Assembly: GCF_002776525.5 (NCBI RefSeq)
Contig: NC_045444.1
Span: 28,015,902-28,079,901, forward strand
Source of the DNA: Piliocolobus tephrosceles
Taxonomy: Eukaryota > Chordata > Mammalia > Primates > Cercopithecidae
DNA length: 64,000 nucleotides
Direction of reading: 5' to 3'
The notes under the pieces are model-generated. The model was given only the letters and a program-made list of their open reading frames with translations, made no database searches and was not told the origin of the DNA. The position numbers and the translations under genes are program-made. Below, in pieces: positions 34,512 to 46,131 of the stretch (position 1 is its first letter; each line of letters begins with the position of its first letter).

Positions 34512-34881
34512 TGATATGGTTTGGCTCTGTGTCCCCACCTGAATCTCATCTCACACCTCCTATAATTCCCATGTGTTGTGGGAGGGACCTGGTTGGAGAT
34601 GATTGAATCATGGGGGCGGGTCTTTCCAGTGCTGTTCTCATGATAGTGGATGGGTCTTTCGAGATCTGATGGTTTTGAACATGGGAGTTTCTCAACACAA
34701 GCTCTCTTTTTGCTTGCTGCCATCCACATCAGATGTTCCTCCTTTCCTTCTGCCATGTTTGTGAGGCCTCCCTAGCCATGTGGAACTGTAAGTCTAATAA
34801 ATCTCTCTTTTTTTTTTTTTTTTTGTAAGTTGTCCAGTCTCAGGTATGTCTTTATCAGCAGCATGTAAATGAATTAATACA
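34512..34881 (+). mobile_element. ERVL-MaLR solo LTR (MSTA-like)
   Basis: TGATATGGTTTGGC start and TTAATACA end, 370 bp, the same architecture as the LTR at 2936-3297 ('gtgttgtgggagggacctgg', 'cgagatctgatgg', 'caagctctctttttgcttgctgccatcc'). A T run at 34809-34824 has expanded near the polyadenylation region. The flanking 5-mers do not match well. Confidence 0.88.
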
Positions 34882-35078
34882 AGCCACTTCAAAAAGATCT
34901 CTTTTAAAAGAAATACTATTGATAAATAATTTAAATATGTCACTATATTTATCCTGTAGAATATTAAGAATCTATTATTTGGAATATTTTGTCTTTCTCT
35001 AAATGATGGCAGTTAGCACTCTCTTTTTATGCAGGGGATGATATTTTATCTTTCTTACTTAAAAAACATACCACAGCT
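34882..35078. other. Spacer, nothing recognised
   Basis: AT-rich. Confidence 0.4.
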
Positions 35079-35113
35079 TCATGTGTGTGTATACATATAT
35101 ACACATACACAGA

Positions 35114-35169
<56 letters not shown>

Positions 35170-35195
35170 GTGTGTATATATATATATATATATTC
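35079..35195. repeat. Compound TA/GT microsatellite with inverted TA arms
   Basis: A TG/TA palindromic lead-in is followed by 'agaa(TA)n', then a long (TG)n with one GC interruption, then '(TA)n ttct'. The two TA arms with their 'agaa' and 'ttct' ends are reverse complements, so the whole can fold on itself. Confidence 0.95.
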
Positions 35196-35199
35196 TGCT

Positions 35200-35335
35200 T
35201 CTTTGCTGTTGATTTCTTTCAAATAAAATGTGAACTTCAGGAATGAGGAGTTTTGTCTATTTTGTTTACTGCTATTTTCCCACGACATATTATAGGCACT
35301 CAGTGAATATTTGTTAACTTAATGAATAATAATCA
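35200..35335 (+). repeat. L2 LINE 3' end fragment
   Basis: 'aacttcaggaatgaggagttttgtctattttgtttactgctat' followed by 'ataggcactcagtgaatatttgttaacttaatgaat' is the L2 3' end order. Confidence 0.75.
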
Positions 35336-36249
35336 TAATATCTTTATCATACTACATGCAACACATCCAAGAGTTATTTCACTGAAAGCAAAAACATACA
35401 CAGCCACTTTCTTGTCTATGAAAAATGTGTGGGTTCCTCAGATAAGAATCCAAATTGTATTTTTTGGATAGATCATTTCAGGAGAAAAACATACTGATTG
35501 TTTTGGGACCTCAAAGTGTCTCCGAGTGTCCAATGTACTCTCAAAGTATATCAGAAATCTTCTACACAATCAGAGCCCTGTATCAAGTATGGGTGATACA
35601 AAGAATCTACATATCTGTTTGAAACAATGGTCCTCAAATTGCCTCAAAGGGATTAATGTACTCTGTGCAAAAAGAACTATGGTGGTGTTGTTACCATATT
35701 TCACCACCTTCAAGTCAACATATAGAAAAAATCAACACAGATATTACAATAACATAAAGCAGATGTTTATAAGAAAAGCGCTACTATAAGATGCACAGGA
35801 TAAACAGACAGGACATTAGGCTAGGCTGCAGAAACATAAAGATCCTAACATTTCAGTGGCTTAAAATAGCAAAGATGCATTTCTCTCTCAAAGTCATATG
35901 TAGGTTAGGTTAACAATCCAGATTAAAAATCTGTCTGGTAACTCAAGCATTCAAGTGTCCTCCTTATTTTGATGAGGCATCAAAGAGTTACTAGAAGGAA
36001 AGAAAGTGTAGGGACTCATTTTTATCATATACATTAGACCAGAAGTGATACATTTCACTTATTTTCACAAGCCATTGTGTGGAACTAGTTCATGTTCCCA
36101 ACTTAACTAGAAAGCTACATATATGAAAGCATATAGAATATTGGGGATACCCTATAATCTGTGCTATATTGGGTTTCTTATAATAAAAATACCACCCTAT
36201 ATTTAATAAAAGTAATTATCCCCAATAAATTATTTATATGAAAGAGTTT
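35336..36249. other. Unassigned, with an old interspersed repeat
   Basis: 35810-36120 ('aacatttcagtggcttaaaatagc', later 'aagccattgtgtggaac') resembles a dispersed mammalian repeat I cannot name. No gene. Confidence 0.4.
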
Positions 36250-36671
36250 GGACCAGCATGTTGGCTCATGCCTGTAATCCTAGCATTTTGGGAGGCCAAG
36301 GCGGGCAGATCATGAGGTCAGGAGATTGAGACCATCCTGGCTAACATGGTGAACCCGTCTCTATTAAAAATACAAAAATTAGCTGGGTGTGGTGATGTGC
36401 GCCTATAATCCCAGTATTTTGGGAGACCGAGGTGGGCGGATCACCTGAGGTCAGGAGTTCAAGACCAGCCTGGCCAACTTGGCAAAATTCCGTCTCTACT
36501 AAAAAAAAATTTTTTTTTTAAATTATCTGGGTATGGTGGCGGGCGCCTGTAATCCCAGCTACTCAGTAGACTGAGGCAGGGACAATTGCTGGAACCTGGG
36601 AGGTGGAACTTGCAGTGAACTGAGATCACACCACTGCACCCCAGTCTGGGCGACACAGCAAGAAAAAAAAA
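36250..36671 (+). mobile_element. Three-arm chimeric Alu (AluY-like left arm joined to AluS)
   Basis: 36250-36390 is a left arm with 'catgaggtcaggagattgagaccatcc', followed by the start of a right arm. At 'cctataatcccag' (36402-36414) the sequence switches back into another left arm ('tattttgggagaccgagg'), with S-type 'cacctgaggtcaggagttcaagaccagcc', then a right arm. The switch lies in the motif shared by both arms, as expected for unequal recombination. Confidence 0.9.
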
Positions 36672-38385
36672 TAGTTTCAGTTCTTTAAAAATATAGATGA
36701 GAAACTGAGGCTCCTCCTCCACTGTGGTTTGATTGAAGTCTATTGCTCATACTAGATTCAGCTCACCCCAACTTTTTGCCTTTCCTTAAACGAAAAGCGA
36801 GTCATCTATTCTTCACCAAGATAATGTAAAGCTCATAAAGATTCACCTTCTCTGGAAACATTGCTCTAAATAAGATTATTTCACTATTATTTGCTCTACT
36901 ATTTACCACATGGATTCATCATCCAAAATAATATTGTGAATTTCTTTATAAAGTGACATTATTTCAGCTTGAGTTCACTAGGAAAGAGCATCTAATACTC
37001 AGATTGGTATGTAGGAAGTTTATTAGGGACAATTATAAATTGTTAGGATCAATGCCTTTATATAGAAGGACGCAGTTTTGAGTGAAGGAAGAAGTTGGAG
37101 GCAATGCAGTCTCAACATGGGTCTCAGCCAACCCTCAAGGGCCCTTGAAATCTCAGCGGTCCTTCACAGTTTTCTTACATTGCATAGAGGGGAGATTCCC
37201 ATATCAAGCAGTCTTTAGATTTAGGCTGCCCATGGGAAGGAAGAATTCATTAGGTAAGGTAGCTCTCTCTAGCTGAGGGTGATGTCCATGGAGTTGGGAA
37301 TAAATACTTCAGTCTTGAGGACAGACTGAGGGACAACTCTTAGCCACAAACATATATAACCATATTTTATGACATATATAAAATATGCTGATGTTTATAT
37401 AAACATCAACAAGTATTATTAGTAATATTAAGCTAGTTAATATTGAATAACATTAACAATAAAATTTTAAATATTTTAAAATTAGTAATTAATTTTAAGT
37501 ATATGCATATATATCTTTGTTTCCTTACTACATTTAAAGTAATTTCAAGGAACAAGATATACCTTCTATTTCTTATCACTGTCTTTGCAAGAAGTATTAT
37601 TAATAGTCTACTTACATATTAGAAATTATAAACATGATACATTCATTTTGGTGATCAAACATTAAGACGCTAACATTGATTTTTCATTATTGAAGTCCAC
37701 ATGCACATAATTAAAATGTCAAACATTCTTACACATACTGTTTGATGTCATATTATCTGCCAGCCAATCTAATGACAGTTTTATTTGCCATCTGGAATTA
37801 CTATTGGCTGAGGACGGATTATGGTGTTAACCAGGAAGCGCCCTATAGGTACTAAGCAGATAAACAATTTTTGGCACCTGCATTAAGTGAATCCATATCA
37901 AAAGTGGATTCAAACTTCTCTAGCTTAGTCACATTACAGAAAACTCTAGTCCTTCAGAGAGCCATTAACAGTGGATCATACTAAGGAATAAGAATTCTAG
38001 AACTAAGAAGTTATTGTGTTATCTCTTACTATAATCACTGGGAGAAAGGGGGATAATGGACGTTATTCTATTTGGCATACACCAGGATTGGATAGACTGT
38101 CTGCTGGTGTGCCTATTAGTATAATTGGGAATATATTAGAATAAATATCTCTACATGGAGCTAGGTGTAAATATATACCTTGTAGTAACAGGTAACTCAT
38201 TTATTTATCATTCAGACTTTCTATTCACTTTTGACATATTGGGTGTACTATCTATGGGAAATATTGGTGATTATATGAAAAACTTTCCATAGATGGGCAG
38301 CAATATAAAAATGAATAATTTGGGTGGTTTTGAAAAAATGTTTTCAAATGTACATTTTTATTGTTGCTGTTCCTTACCTAGCACA
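36672..38385. other. Mostly unassigned AT-rich DNA
   Basis: 37000-37320 ('gtaggaagtttattagggacaatt', 'gcaatgcagtctcaacatggg') resembles an old LTR-like dispersed repeat of unknown name. Nothing else recognised. Confidence 0.4.
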
Positions 38386-38406
38386 GATAAATAAATAAAA
38401 CACACA

Positions 38407-38457
<51 letters not shown>

Positions 38458-38484
38458 AATAGATAAATGAAATAAAACACACAT
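38386..38484. repeat. (TAAA)n microsatellite between 15-bp direct repeats
   Basis: About 13 TAAA units (38407-38459) flanked by 'aaataaaacacacat' at 38393-38407 and again at 38470-38484. Confidence 0.95.
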
Positions 38485-38639
38485 TATAAATCTTCCCTGG
38501 TTCAAGTTCTCATCTTCCATATGAACTAACATCTGTCTTCTGCTCCATTGTAACTCCTGTGTTGACTCTGGAGTATGCTGATGGACTTTTAGAATTATCC
38601 ATGTTTGAGATGTTCAATAGATCCTTGTTTCCTATGTAA

Positions 38640-39095
38640 TATTACAAAGCCATGTTTCAAGCTGCTGTGTGGTCTCATGACTTGTCATGCCTCAGCTCTT
38701 AATTCCACTCAAGCTTCTTTTGTGGTTATGCCAAACTTATTATTTTCCTTTCTCATAGCTCTATTTTTTGCCCCTAATTTTCCCTCAGATAAAAATGTCC
38801 TCTACCTTTTCTTTTTTTTCTCCCAAGTGGACAGCACTTTAGTCCATCCAAACCTATCTCAAATCTTATCTTCTCAGTGCTGTATTCCCTGGCCTCTCAG
38901 GCCTATGTGCTCCTACTTTCCTCTGTGTTGTCATGTGGTGCGGTACATTTCACTCCTGTCATACACACGTGCTTGTTTTGCCCAGTATATCATGAGCTCC
39001 TGAAGATCAGGACCATGTCTTAGACTATCTTTGGATTCCCGAGACCTATACTGCTACCATGTAAGCACATTATAGGTATCTATTGAATTAAGGTC
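38640..39095 (+). repeat. L2 LINE fragment
   Basis: Ends in the L2 3' pattern 'atgagctcctgaagatcaggaccatgtcttag...', followed by 'cattataggtatctattgaatt'. Upstream 'tgctcctactttcctctgtgttg' fits. An open frame of 132 codons (38605-39003) is only the L2 reading and not a gene. Confidence 0.65.
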
Positions 39096-39203
39096 ATCTA
39101 GGACATTGAAGGATGGGATCTAACACATTTTGATTTATTTAGCCTATGCACAGCAATTACAATATTCCTAAGAACTGTAATTGTATATTTATTCTTGGTC
39201 AAA

Positions 39204-39309
39204 ATTTTATTTTATTTTATTTTATTTTATTTTATTTTATTTTATTTTATTTNNNNNNNNNNTTTATTTTATTTTATTTTATTTTATTTTATTTTATTTT
39301 ATTTTATTT
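39204..39309. repeat. (TTTTA)n array containing a 10-N gap
   Basis: Perfect TTTTA pentamers on both sides of N at 39253-39262. This is the A-rich tail of the reverse Alu that follows, expanded. The true length is unknown. Confidence 0.97.
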
Positions 39310-39604
39310 ATCTTTGAGATGGAGTCTCACTCTCTCACCTAAGCAGGAGTGCGGTGGGGCAATCTTATGATCGCGGCTCACTGCAACCTCCACCTTCTGG
39401 GTTCAAGCAATTCTCCTGCTTCAGCCCCCTGAGTAGCTGGGACTACAGTCACATGCCATCATGCCTGGCTAATGTTTGTATTTTTTGTAAAGACAGGATA
39501 TCCCCATGTTGGCCAGGCCAGCCTCGAACCGCTGACCTCAAGTGATCCACCCACCTTGGCCTCCCAAAATTCTGGGATTACGGGCATGAGCCACCGTGCC
39601 TGGC
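39310..39604 (-). mobile_element. AluS/J SINE, reverse orientation
   Basis: Reverse Alu from 'tctttgagatggagtctcac' to 'ccaccgtgcctggc'. Target duplication 'cttggtcaaaatttta' (39194-39209) and 'cttggttaaaatttta' (39605-39620), one mismatch in 16. Confidence 0.95.
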
Positions 39605-39623
39605 CTTGGTTAAAATTTTAAGA

Positions 39624-39660
<37 letters not shown>
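39624..39660. repeat. (GT)n microsatellite
   Basis: About 17 GT units with single interruptions. Confidence 0.93.
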
Positions 39661-39661
<1 letters not shown>

Positions 39662-39764
39662 TTTGTGGAGGGGGAAGAATATTCTTACTAGTAGGCAGGA
39701 ACAGAAAACTGCAGAAGATCAAATTGAGATGAAGAAAATGTAGGATGCGGGGTTTGGGAACAAT

Positions 39765-39890
39765 TCAACAAATATTCCTTGTGCACCTGTTAAATTCAGG
39801 GCAGTATGCTCATTGCTAGGAGAACTTGGTGCTCATTGCTAGGAGTACCTGCTTTCAATGTGCTTGTAGGAGAGCTTATAGGAAGTAAAA
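39765..39890 (-). repeat. L2 LINE 3' end, reverse orientation
   Basis: 'caacaaatattccttgtgcacctgttaaattcagg' is the reverse of the L2 3' end. A 23-bp local duplication ('tgctcattgctaggag' at 39807 and 39830) lies inside. Confidence 0.65.
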
Positions 39891-41165
39891 TCAGGTCTCC
39901 CCCAAATAAAAAAGTATAATTTTGAAAGGCCTTAACATTGGCAGGCAATGCAAAATGATATGGAAACCATGAAGAAAATAAACAGTCATTTAAATCGTTT
40001 ATAACGTTTGCCTTGGTTTATAAAAAATGCCTGCAGTTAAGTATTTTTAAATGTTAAGTGAATGGGTAGTAGTGACAATTTTAATTTTAAATATAATGAT
40101 CAAATAACGCTTTGTATGTGCAGATATCAAGATGATAGCATAGATTAAAGTCAAAAGATTATTTTGGATCAACTTCAGTTATCTTAAATAAACATATAAG
40201 ATACCTATCACTGCATATCTAAATATATGACAGATCATTATCATATTTAGTATAAATTATTTCAGTTTTCAGGAAAACAAGTAGTAGCAGACAGGCAATT
40301 CTAAGCATAAGTACATTCTTTTGTTTTTATTCTTTTTGAAATGAGAGTTTAATTATAAGGAGATAACTAGAAGTGTTATGACCTGAATTCAAATTAATAT
40401 TTGATTAAATTTCATAACACAGCATGGAGCTATAACTGGAATGAACAGTTTGATGAAATTAAAATTACTTAGTAATAGATATTAAGCTAAGTAACTATTA
40501 AATTGCTTATTTCTTAGGCTGTAATAGCAAGTATCAAAGGAATAGCATAGATTCTCCACAAATGCAAACCTGGTAGACTTCCAGAGATTTAGGGCTGTGT
40601 GGTTTAATAATTATTGATCTTAATTTATATTGCCTATAGCTCTTCAGTCCTGTGATAATATTTTATAAATCTCCGCAAATCACTGATGGAACTGAAAATA
40701 CAAATTGTTAATGTTCCTAATTTATATTTCTAAAGGCCAAAGAGAGGAAAGGGGTATTGAAATCAGTTATATGTTAAAGAAAAACAAACCAAAGTATGAC
40801 CCCTAGCATTTGCAAATGTCAAAGAAACAAACACATGGAGACTCATTTGGAAGAGAAGCAACCTGGAGCAGGGGTAGGAATTTCTATTTAGTAGATTGCA
40901 CTAGACGTCCTTAGAGGAAGATAAAGTAGACAGACAGGAAAGGAGTCCAGGCTTGGAGTTCAATGGCAATCCAACTTGTTAGATCCAAGACACTGCACTG
41001 GTTGCTAGAATAATACAGACTAATATTGTTTTCTTCCTCAGTGTGACCGGAAGGAAGTAGTAGATGGGCCGAAAGCAGGATAAGAAATGTAACAGCGAAT
41101 ATGGTGAATTTGCTATGACCTCATCAAGATTACAATTTATAATGCATTTTAAAAATAGATGGAGT
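39891..41165. other. No gene or clear repeat recognised
   Basis: AT-rich single-copy-looking sequence. Confidence 0.45.
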
Positions 41166-41510
41166 GGCCAGCGTGGTGGCTCACGCATGTAATCCCAGCA
41201 CTTTAGGAGGCTGAGGCGGGCGGAACACGAGGTCAGGAGATTGAGATCATCCTGGCTAACGTGGTGAAACCCCTCTCTACCAAACAAAATACAAAAAGTT
41301 AAGTGGACGTGGTGGCAGGCTCCTGCAGTCCCAGCTATGCTGGAGGCTGAAGCAGGAGAATTGAGGGAACCTGGGAGGCGTAGCTTGCAGTGAGCTGAGA
41401 TGGCGCCACTGCACTCCAGCCTGGGCGTCAGAGTGAGACTCCGTCTCAAAATAATTAATTAATTAATTAATTAATTAATTAATTAATTAATTAATTAAAA
41501 ATTAAAGAAA
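41166..41510 (+). mobile_element. AluY SINE with expanded AATT tail
   Basis: Full dimer starting 'ggccagcgtggtggctcacgc', with Y-type 'cacgaggtcaggagattgag'. The tail contains about 12 AATT units (41452-41497). The flanks 'aaaaatagatggag' (41151-41164) and 'aaaaatatatggag' (41512-41525) form a target duplication with one mismatch. Confidence 0.95.
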
Positions 41511-41699
41511 TAAAAATATATGGAGGTACCTCATGCTCTGAGAAAGGGAAAGAGATGAATAAAACTAAGTGGACCATGATTTTTGAGATTGTCTCAACAG
41601 CACCTATTCAGCCCCTAATGGTGATGAGTGGAATAGAAGCCAGGAACCAGTCTCGGGTAGAACAAGTGCTTTGCTTAACGGATGTCGTAGCCTTGGGAA

Positions 41700-41855
41700 C
41701 TTATACTGGAGAGCTGGGTTTTTGTCTTTGCGCTACCAACTATCTATCGGGTTATGGACTTAGCCCTTCAAGATCTAGTTTCTTCAGCTACACTTAGAAG
41801 GAATTAAACTAGATAATGACTAAGGTCATGCCAGTTCTAAAATGGTCTGATCTAA
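41700..41855 (+). repeat. MIR-type SINE fragment
   Basis: 'tctagtttcttcagctacacttag...aaactagataatgactaaggtcatgccagttctaaaa' follows the 3' half of a MIR-family element. Confidence 0.5.
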
Positions 41856-41876
41856 AAAGAATACATTGGCTTCTTA

Positions 41877-42197
41877 TTGATCAATCGATTGATTGATTGA
41901 TTGTTCAGTCATGTGTCTCACTCTCTTGCTCAGGCTGGAATACAGTGACAGGTCATGACTTACTGTAGCTTCAAACTCTTGGGCTCAAATGATTCTCCTG
42001 TCTCAGCTTTCCAAGTAGCTGGGACTACAGGTGCACACCACCATGCCTGGCTTTTTTTTTTTTTTTTTTTTTTTTTTTGTAGTGAAGGGGTCTCACCATG
42101 TTGCCCAGGCTGGCCTCAAACTCCCAGCCCAAGGTGATCCTCCTGCCTCAGCCTTCTAGAGTGCTGGTATTACAAGCATGAGCCACTGCAACTGGCC
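41877..42197 (-). mobile_element. AluJ SINE, reverse, with TTGA tail repeats
   Basis: An old Alu on the minus strand; a 25-T run at 42052-42077 sits in the central linker. It is preceded by about 6 TTGA units (41877-41904) that probably derive from its tail. J-type 'aaactcttgggctcaaatgattctcctgtctcagc'. Confidence 0.92.
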
Positions 42198-43348
42198 TCA
42201 TTCCTGTTTTGAATGGCCTAGAATACTAGGTTGAAAATTTTGTTTTTAATCGTTTTTTGAGCAAGGTGGCAATATGAGTAAAGTTGTACATTTGGAAGAT
42301 TGGTCTAATGGGGATGCTTAGGAGTAATTCTTTGGGGAAGACCACTTAGAAGCTACTAATGGTCCTAGGTAAGAGGTAATGAAGGACTTGCTGAGAAGAT
42401 ACATTATAGAAGCTGAATCTATAAGACTTTTCTCACCGTTAATCAATACCAATGAAAGAGGAAAAACAAATGGAAAAAAAAATAGTACACAGCTTCCAGT
42501 CTTGGTATCTGGGAGAATTTTTACCAGAACAAGTCAGAAAGTTTTATGTAGAAGGATCAATGCAAGATGTTTGGAATATAGCTGTCCAACTGCCAGCTGG
42601 AAATGCAGGCTTAGATCTTCAGTGCTCAAAGTATGGATTAGAACAGGGCTTACAAACTCAAATGCTTATAGGAACTACTGAAGTAACAGGCTGCATTTGA
42701 AACAAAAAAGTAATGGGAAGGCAGCACACTGGAAAAAATATGCCTTTCTAAAGGAAGTAGCTGCCACTCAGTTTCAATAGATTGGTACCTTTCCCATTGC
42801 AGACCCTGTTTTGCTAAGACAAGCCAGGCACTTAGACTGTTTCCTAGTTTTTAATTGTTGATAAGGAAATTAACTCAATACAATTAATTCACTGTGGGGA
42901 ATAAGCAAAACACGACTCTTAGTCACATTTGTTCTGCAGGCTGCTGGATGTGAGTTTGGGAACTCTGTGTTAACATTTTCAGCATTAGCAGAAGATTAAC
43001 AACAATCAGAATTGTAGGAAAGGATACAGATTTTTCAAAAGAAGAATTTTAAAGAAAAGAAGTCTGAGAAGAAGCCCTCAAAGGATTTGTATATTTAAAA
43101 AGTCAAGCAAAAGAAAACATGTCCTCTCTACATAATGGTGTTGCCAGAAATGAGAAAAATATAAGAGCATTAGTTACAAAGAATGAAAGGGTGGTAGAAG
43201 ACACATTAGTCCACTGAGGGTATAATGAGAAAAAGAAATGGGGTGAATTACCTTGCATTTTTCTTTACATAACATAGATACTTTCTATTTTATGTTTTCA
43301 AAAAGTCTGCATTATTGTTAAACATATGTATGGGGTTGATTATTATGC
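42198..43348. other. Unassigned, with a possible ERV dUTPase-like piece
   Basis: No repeat recognised with confidence. A dUTPase-like short frame lies at 42452-42700. The remainder has many stops in every frame. Confidence 0.4.
42452..42700 (+). pseudogene. Possible endogenous-retroviral dUTPase remnant
   Basis: An 82-codon frame whose second half has a GNAGLDL segment (about residues 50-56), then about 15 residues, then LIGTTEV. dUTPases (which hydrolyse dUTP and occur in several endogenous retrovirus groups such as ERV-L) begin with an AG-D-L motif followed at about this spacing by a hydrophobic-T segment. The later dUTPase motifs are not found downstream, where stops accumulate. If real, it is a broken scrap of an old ERV pol or pro region. 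The match is short and could be chance. The N-terminal half is unrecognised. Confidence 0.25.
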
Positions 43349-43362
43349 TCAGTATCTCTACT

Positions 43363-43364
<2 letters not shown>

Positions 43365-43409
<45 letters not shown>

Positions 43410-43694
43410 TTTTTGAGATGGAGTCTCGCACTGTCACCTGGGCTAGAGTGCAGTAGCGCAGTCTCGGCTCACTACAACCTCCGCCTCCTGGGTTCAAGCG
43501 ATTCTCCTGCCTCAGCCTCCCAAGTAGCTGGGATTACAGGCACCTGCCACCACGCCCGGCTAATATTTTTGTATTTTTAGTAAAGATGGGATTTCACTAT
43601 GTTGGCCAGGCTGGTCTCAAACTCCTGATTTTGTGATCCGCCCACCTCGGCTTCCCAAAGTGCTGGGATTATAGGTGTGAATCAACGCACCCGA
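43365..43694 (-). mobile_element. AluS SINE, reverse, with (TTTA)n tail
   Basis: Full reverse Alu. Its tail has become about 12 TTTA units (43361-43411). Perfect 16-bp target duplication 'tcagtatctctacttt' at 43349-43364 and 43695-43710. Confidence 0.97.
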
Positions 43695-43710
43695 TCAGTA
43701 TCTCTACTTT

Positions 43711-43895
43711 TTTGTGCTAACACCTGAAGAGGTTTACTGCAACTGTGAAGTTACAGCCTTTACAAGAAGACAGCATGGAAACAAAGACTCAGAAAATTGA
43801 ATTGTTAATTTGTACCATGACCTAGAAAGGTCCATGGTAGTGATTTTATTGAAACATGTATAAGAGAAGGTATAAAATGAACCTGATTTAATGTT
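43711..43895. other. Spacer between two Alus, nothing recognised
   Basis: Single-copy-looking. Confidence 0.45.
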
Positions 43896-43908
43896 TACAA
43901 GATATTTT

Positions 43909-44223
43909 GTTTTTATTGTATTTATTTATTTTTGGATACTGGATCTCACTCTGTTACCTGGGCCGTAGTGCAGTGGTGCAATCATGGCTCACTGCAGTTT
44001 CAACCTGTCAGGCTTAAGTGATCCTCCCACCTCAGCCTCTCAAGTAAGTGGGACTACAGGTACACATCACCATGCCTGGCTAATTATTTTCTTATTAAAT
44101 TTTGTAGAGATGGGGTCTTGCTATGTTGCCCCAAGCTGGCCTCAGACTCCTGGTCTCAAGTGATTCTCCTGTCTCAGCCTTCCAAAGCGCTAGAATTCTA
44201 GGTGTGAGCCACCATGTCTATCC
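43909..44223 (-). mobile_element. AluJ SINE, reverse
   Basis: Full but diverged reverse Alu. Perfect 13-bp target duplication 'tacaagatatttt' at 43896-43908 and 44224-44236, unusually well kept for an old J-type copy. Confidence 0.94.
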
Positions 44224-44236
44224 TACAAGATATTTT

Positions 44237-45019
44237 AAAGTGCTGCCTCACCCATGCTTTATTCATTGACTTTGAAAATGCGTTAGAAGAGCAAGTGGTT
44301 TCATCTTACTGGACACTACCCAATCTCTTCTGGTAAGAAATTAAGAGTTTCGGTGGCTGATAAGCCTTATGTTTTCTATGAAAAGAAACAGCTCCTCAAA
44401 CAGATGGTTGACTGCAAGATTTTGCCACATTTCTCAAATAGTCTTTGTAAACCACCAGCAGCCTCATTTAATTCTGTCTATGAGGAAGAAGCAATGAGTG
44501 GATGATGAATCAGGCATCATTAACTATAATTTAAAAAAATCAAATGCAACAATATCTTGGATAGCAATCATAAGATATTAGAAAAGCTTTCTTTTGAAAA
44601 GATTTTCTAAATGTGCACAGGATTGTCAAGGAAGTCCTAGAACATAACAAAAAAGAATATTAAAATGACAAAAATTGAAACGTGTGTGTGTATGTGATTT
44701 ATATGTAGACCATACTAGGCACTCTCTTAGTACTTGCCATTGCATAATTTTTCTACTCTTGTTGTTAACAGATTTGCTCTGAGTGTCTTCTGACAGCTAT
44801 CTATAGAGCTCCAGAGGACTGACTGCTAAATTTTTTATTCCCAATTTTCCCCGCCATGCTAGTTGACTCCAGAACCTTCCTCTATTGTTTGTTTATCTTT
44901 TCTGGTCTATTATCAATTATTTTCTCACAACCATTTTTTTTTATTTGCTTCCTGTCTTTTTTTCCGCTCCCTCAGCTTACAAACAAACTCATATTCATGA
45001 TTTTATATGCTTTATTTCT
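44237..45019. other. No feature recognised
   Basis: AT-rich, no coding-like frame. Confidence 0.45.
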
Positions 45020-45500
45020 TCCAAGTATCTATTGTTGTATATTAAATGGAACCACCCATAAATCAGTGACCTAAACAACAACCACTTTATTTTGCTCATG
45101 GATTTCATGAGTCAGGAATTCAGAAGAGCACAGAAGGCATGGTTTCTCTCTGCTCAAGAATGTCTGAAGCTCCAGCAAGGGAGTATTCGCACCTGGTAGT
45201 ACCAACAGAAACTCTGGAGGCTGTAATCACTGGGAGGCTTTTTTATTTCCATTACTGGCATGTGGGATAACTCAAAGCCTGGATTCAGCTGAAACGTAAT
45301 ACCTACACTTGGAATTGCCGCATGGACTTAGACGTCTCATGGCATGGTGGCTGGGATCTGAGAACCAATGTCCAGAGAACAACAATCTAAGATTCCTAGT
45401 CAGAGACTGTATGGCTTTTTGTAAACAAGCTTCAGGAGTAGGCTATAACTTCCACCATTTTTTTATTGGTTATAGCAGTCACAACTCAACTTCAAAAGTA
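45020..45500. repeat. Old mammalian interspersed repeat, LTR/DNA-type unresolved
   Basis: Pattern 'tatctattgttgtatatt...acctaaacaacaaccactttattttgctcatgg', 'tcatggcatggtggctggg' and 'ttattggttatagcagtcacaa' is that of a common dispersed repeat whose name I cannot fix. Confidence 0.5.
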
Positions 45501-45599
45501 TGACTGTTTTGTTTTAACTGACTGTTTTAAAAAATGTACAACCCTTTTTTAACCAAATTCTCTGTACCTGACTTTCACTAATTCAATTGTATATCTTCT

Positions 45600-45785
45600 C
45601 TTTAAATAACAAGCTTCCTGGAAAAGTGGTTTACAATTACTATCCCTGTATCTCTCATGCAGAATTTAATCCATAACCTCTAGTGATCTGCCTCTTGTCA
45701 ATATCATTCCATTGAACTTCTCTTTAAAATTCACCAATTGTCTTTTGGTGGCCAAATGACAACCTCTTCAGTCCTCACCACAATA
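45600..45785 (+). repeat. L2 LINE fragment (ORF2 region)
   Basis: 'cctggaaaagtggtttacaattactatccctgtatctc' and 'aattcaccaattgtcttttggtggccaaatgacaacctcttcagtcctcacc' match the reverse-transcriptase region of L2 by eye. Confidence 0.55.
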
Positions 45786-46131
45786 CTGATCACAATCATT
45801 AAGCATTTACTATATATCATATACTGTTTCCCTAGTCCTTATGATAACACCATGAAAAGGTAATACTTTCTTTTCATAGATTATAAAAATATAATATGAA
45901 AATTTTAAATGTTTTTTTCAAAGTTTATCTGAATGATAAACATCTGTAGCAGTAATTAAAACTCTTTGGGCTATAAAAAATTAAAAATCCCAAACTACTG
46001 TCACTAAGCAGGAGAAAAATTTACATCCAAAATATGAATGCCATATCCAGCATAAGAAGGTAATTCAGTTCTGTCTTTATTCAATCTACAGACATCCCCA
46101 AACACATTATCAAATGTTAATTTAATATAGT

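Noticed and set aside
38605..39003. 132-codon frame on the + strand
   Set aside because: It lies in an L2 fragment and corresponds to the L2 3' non-coding region.
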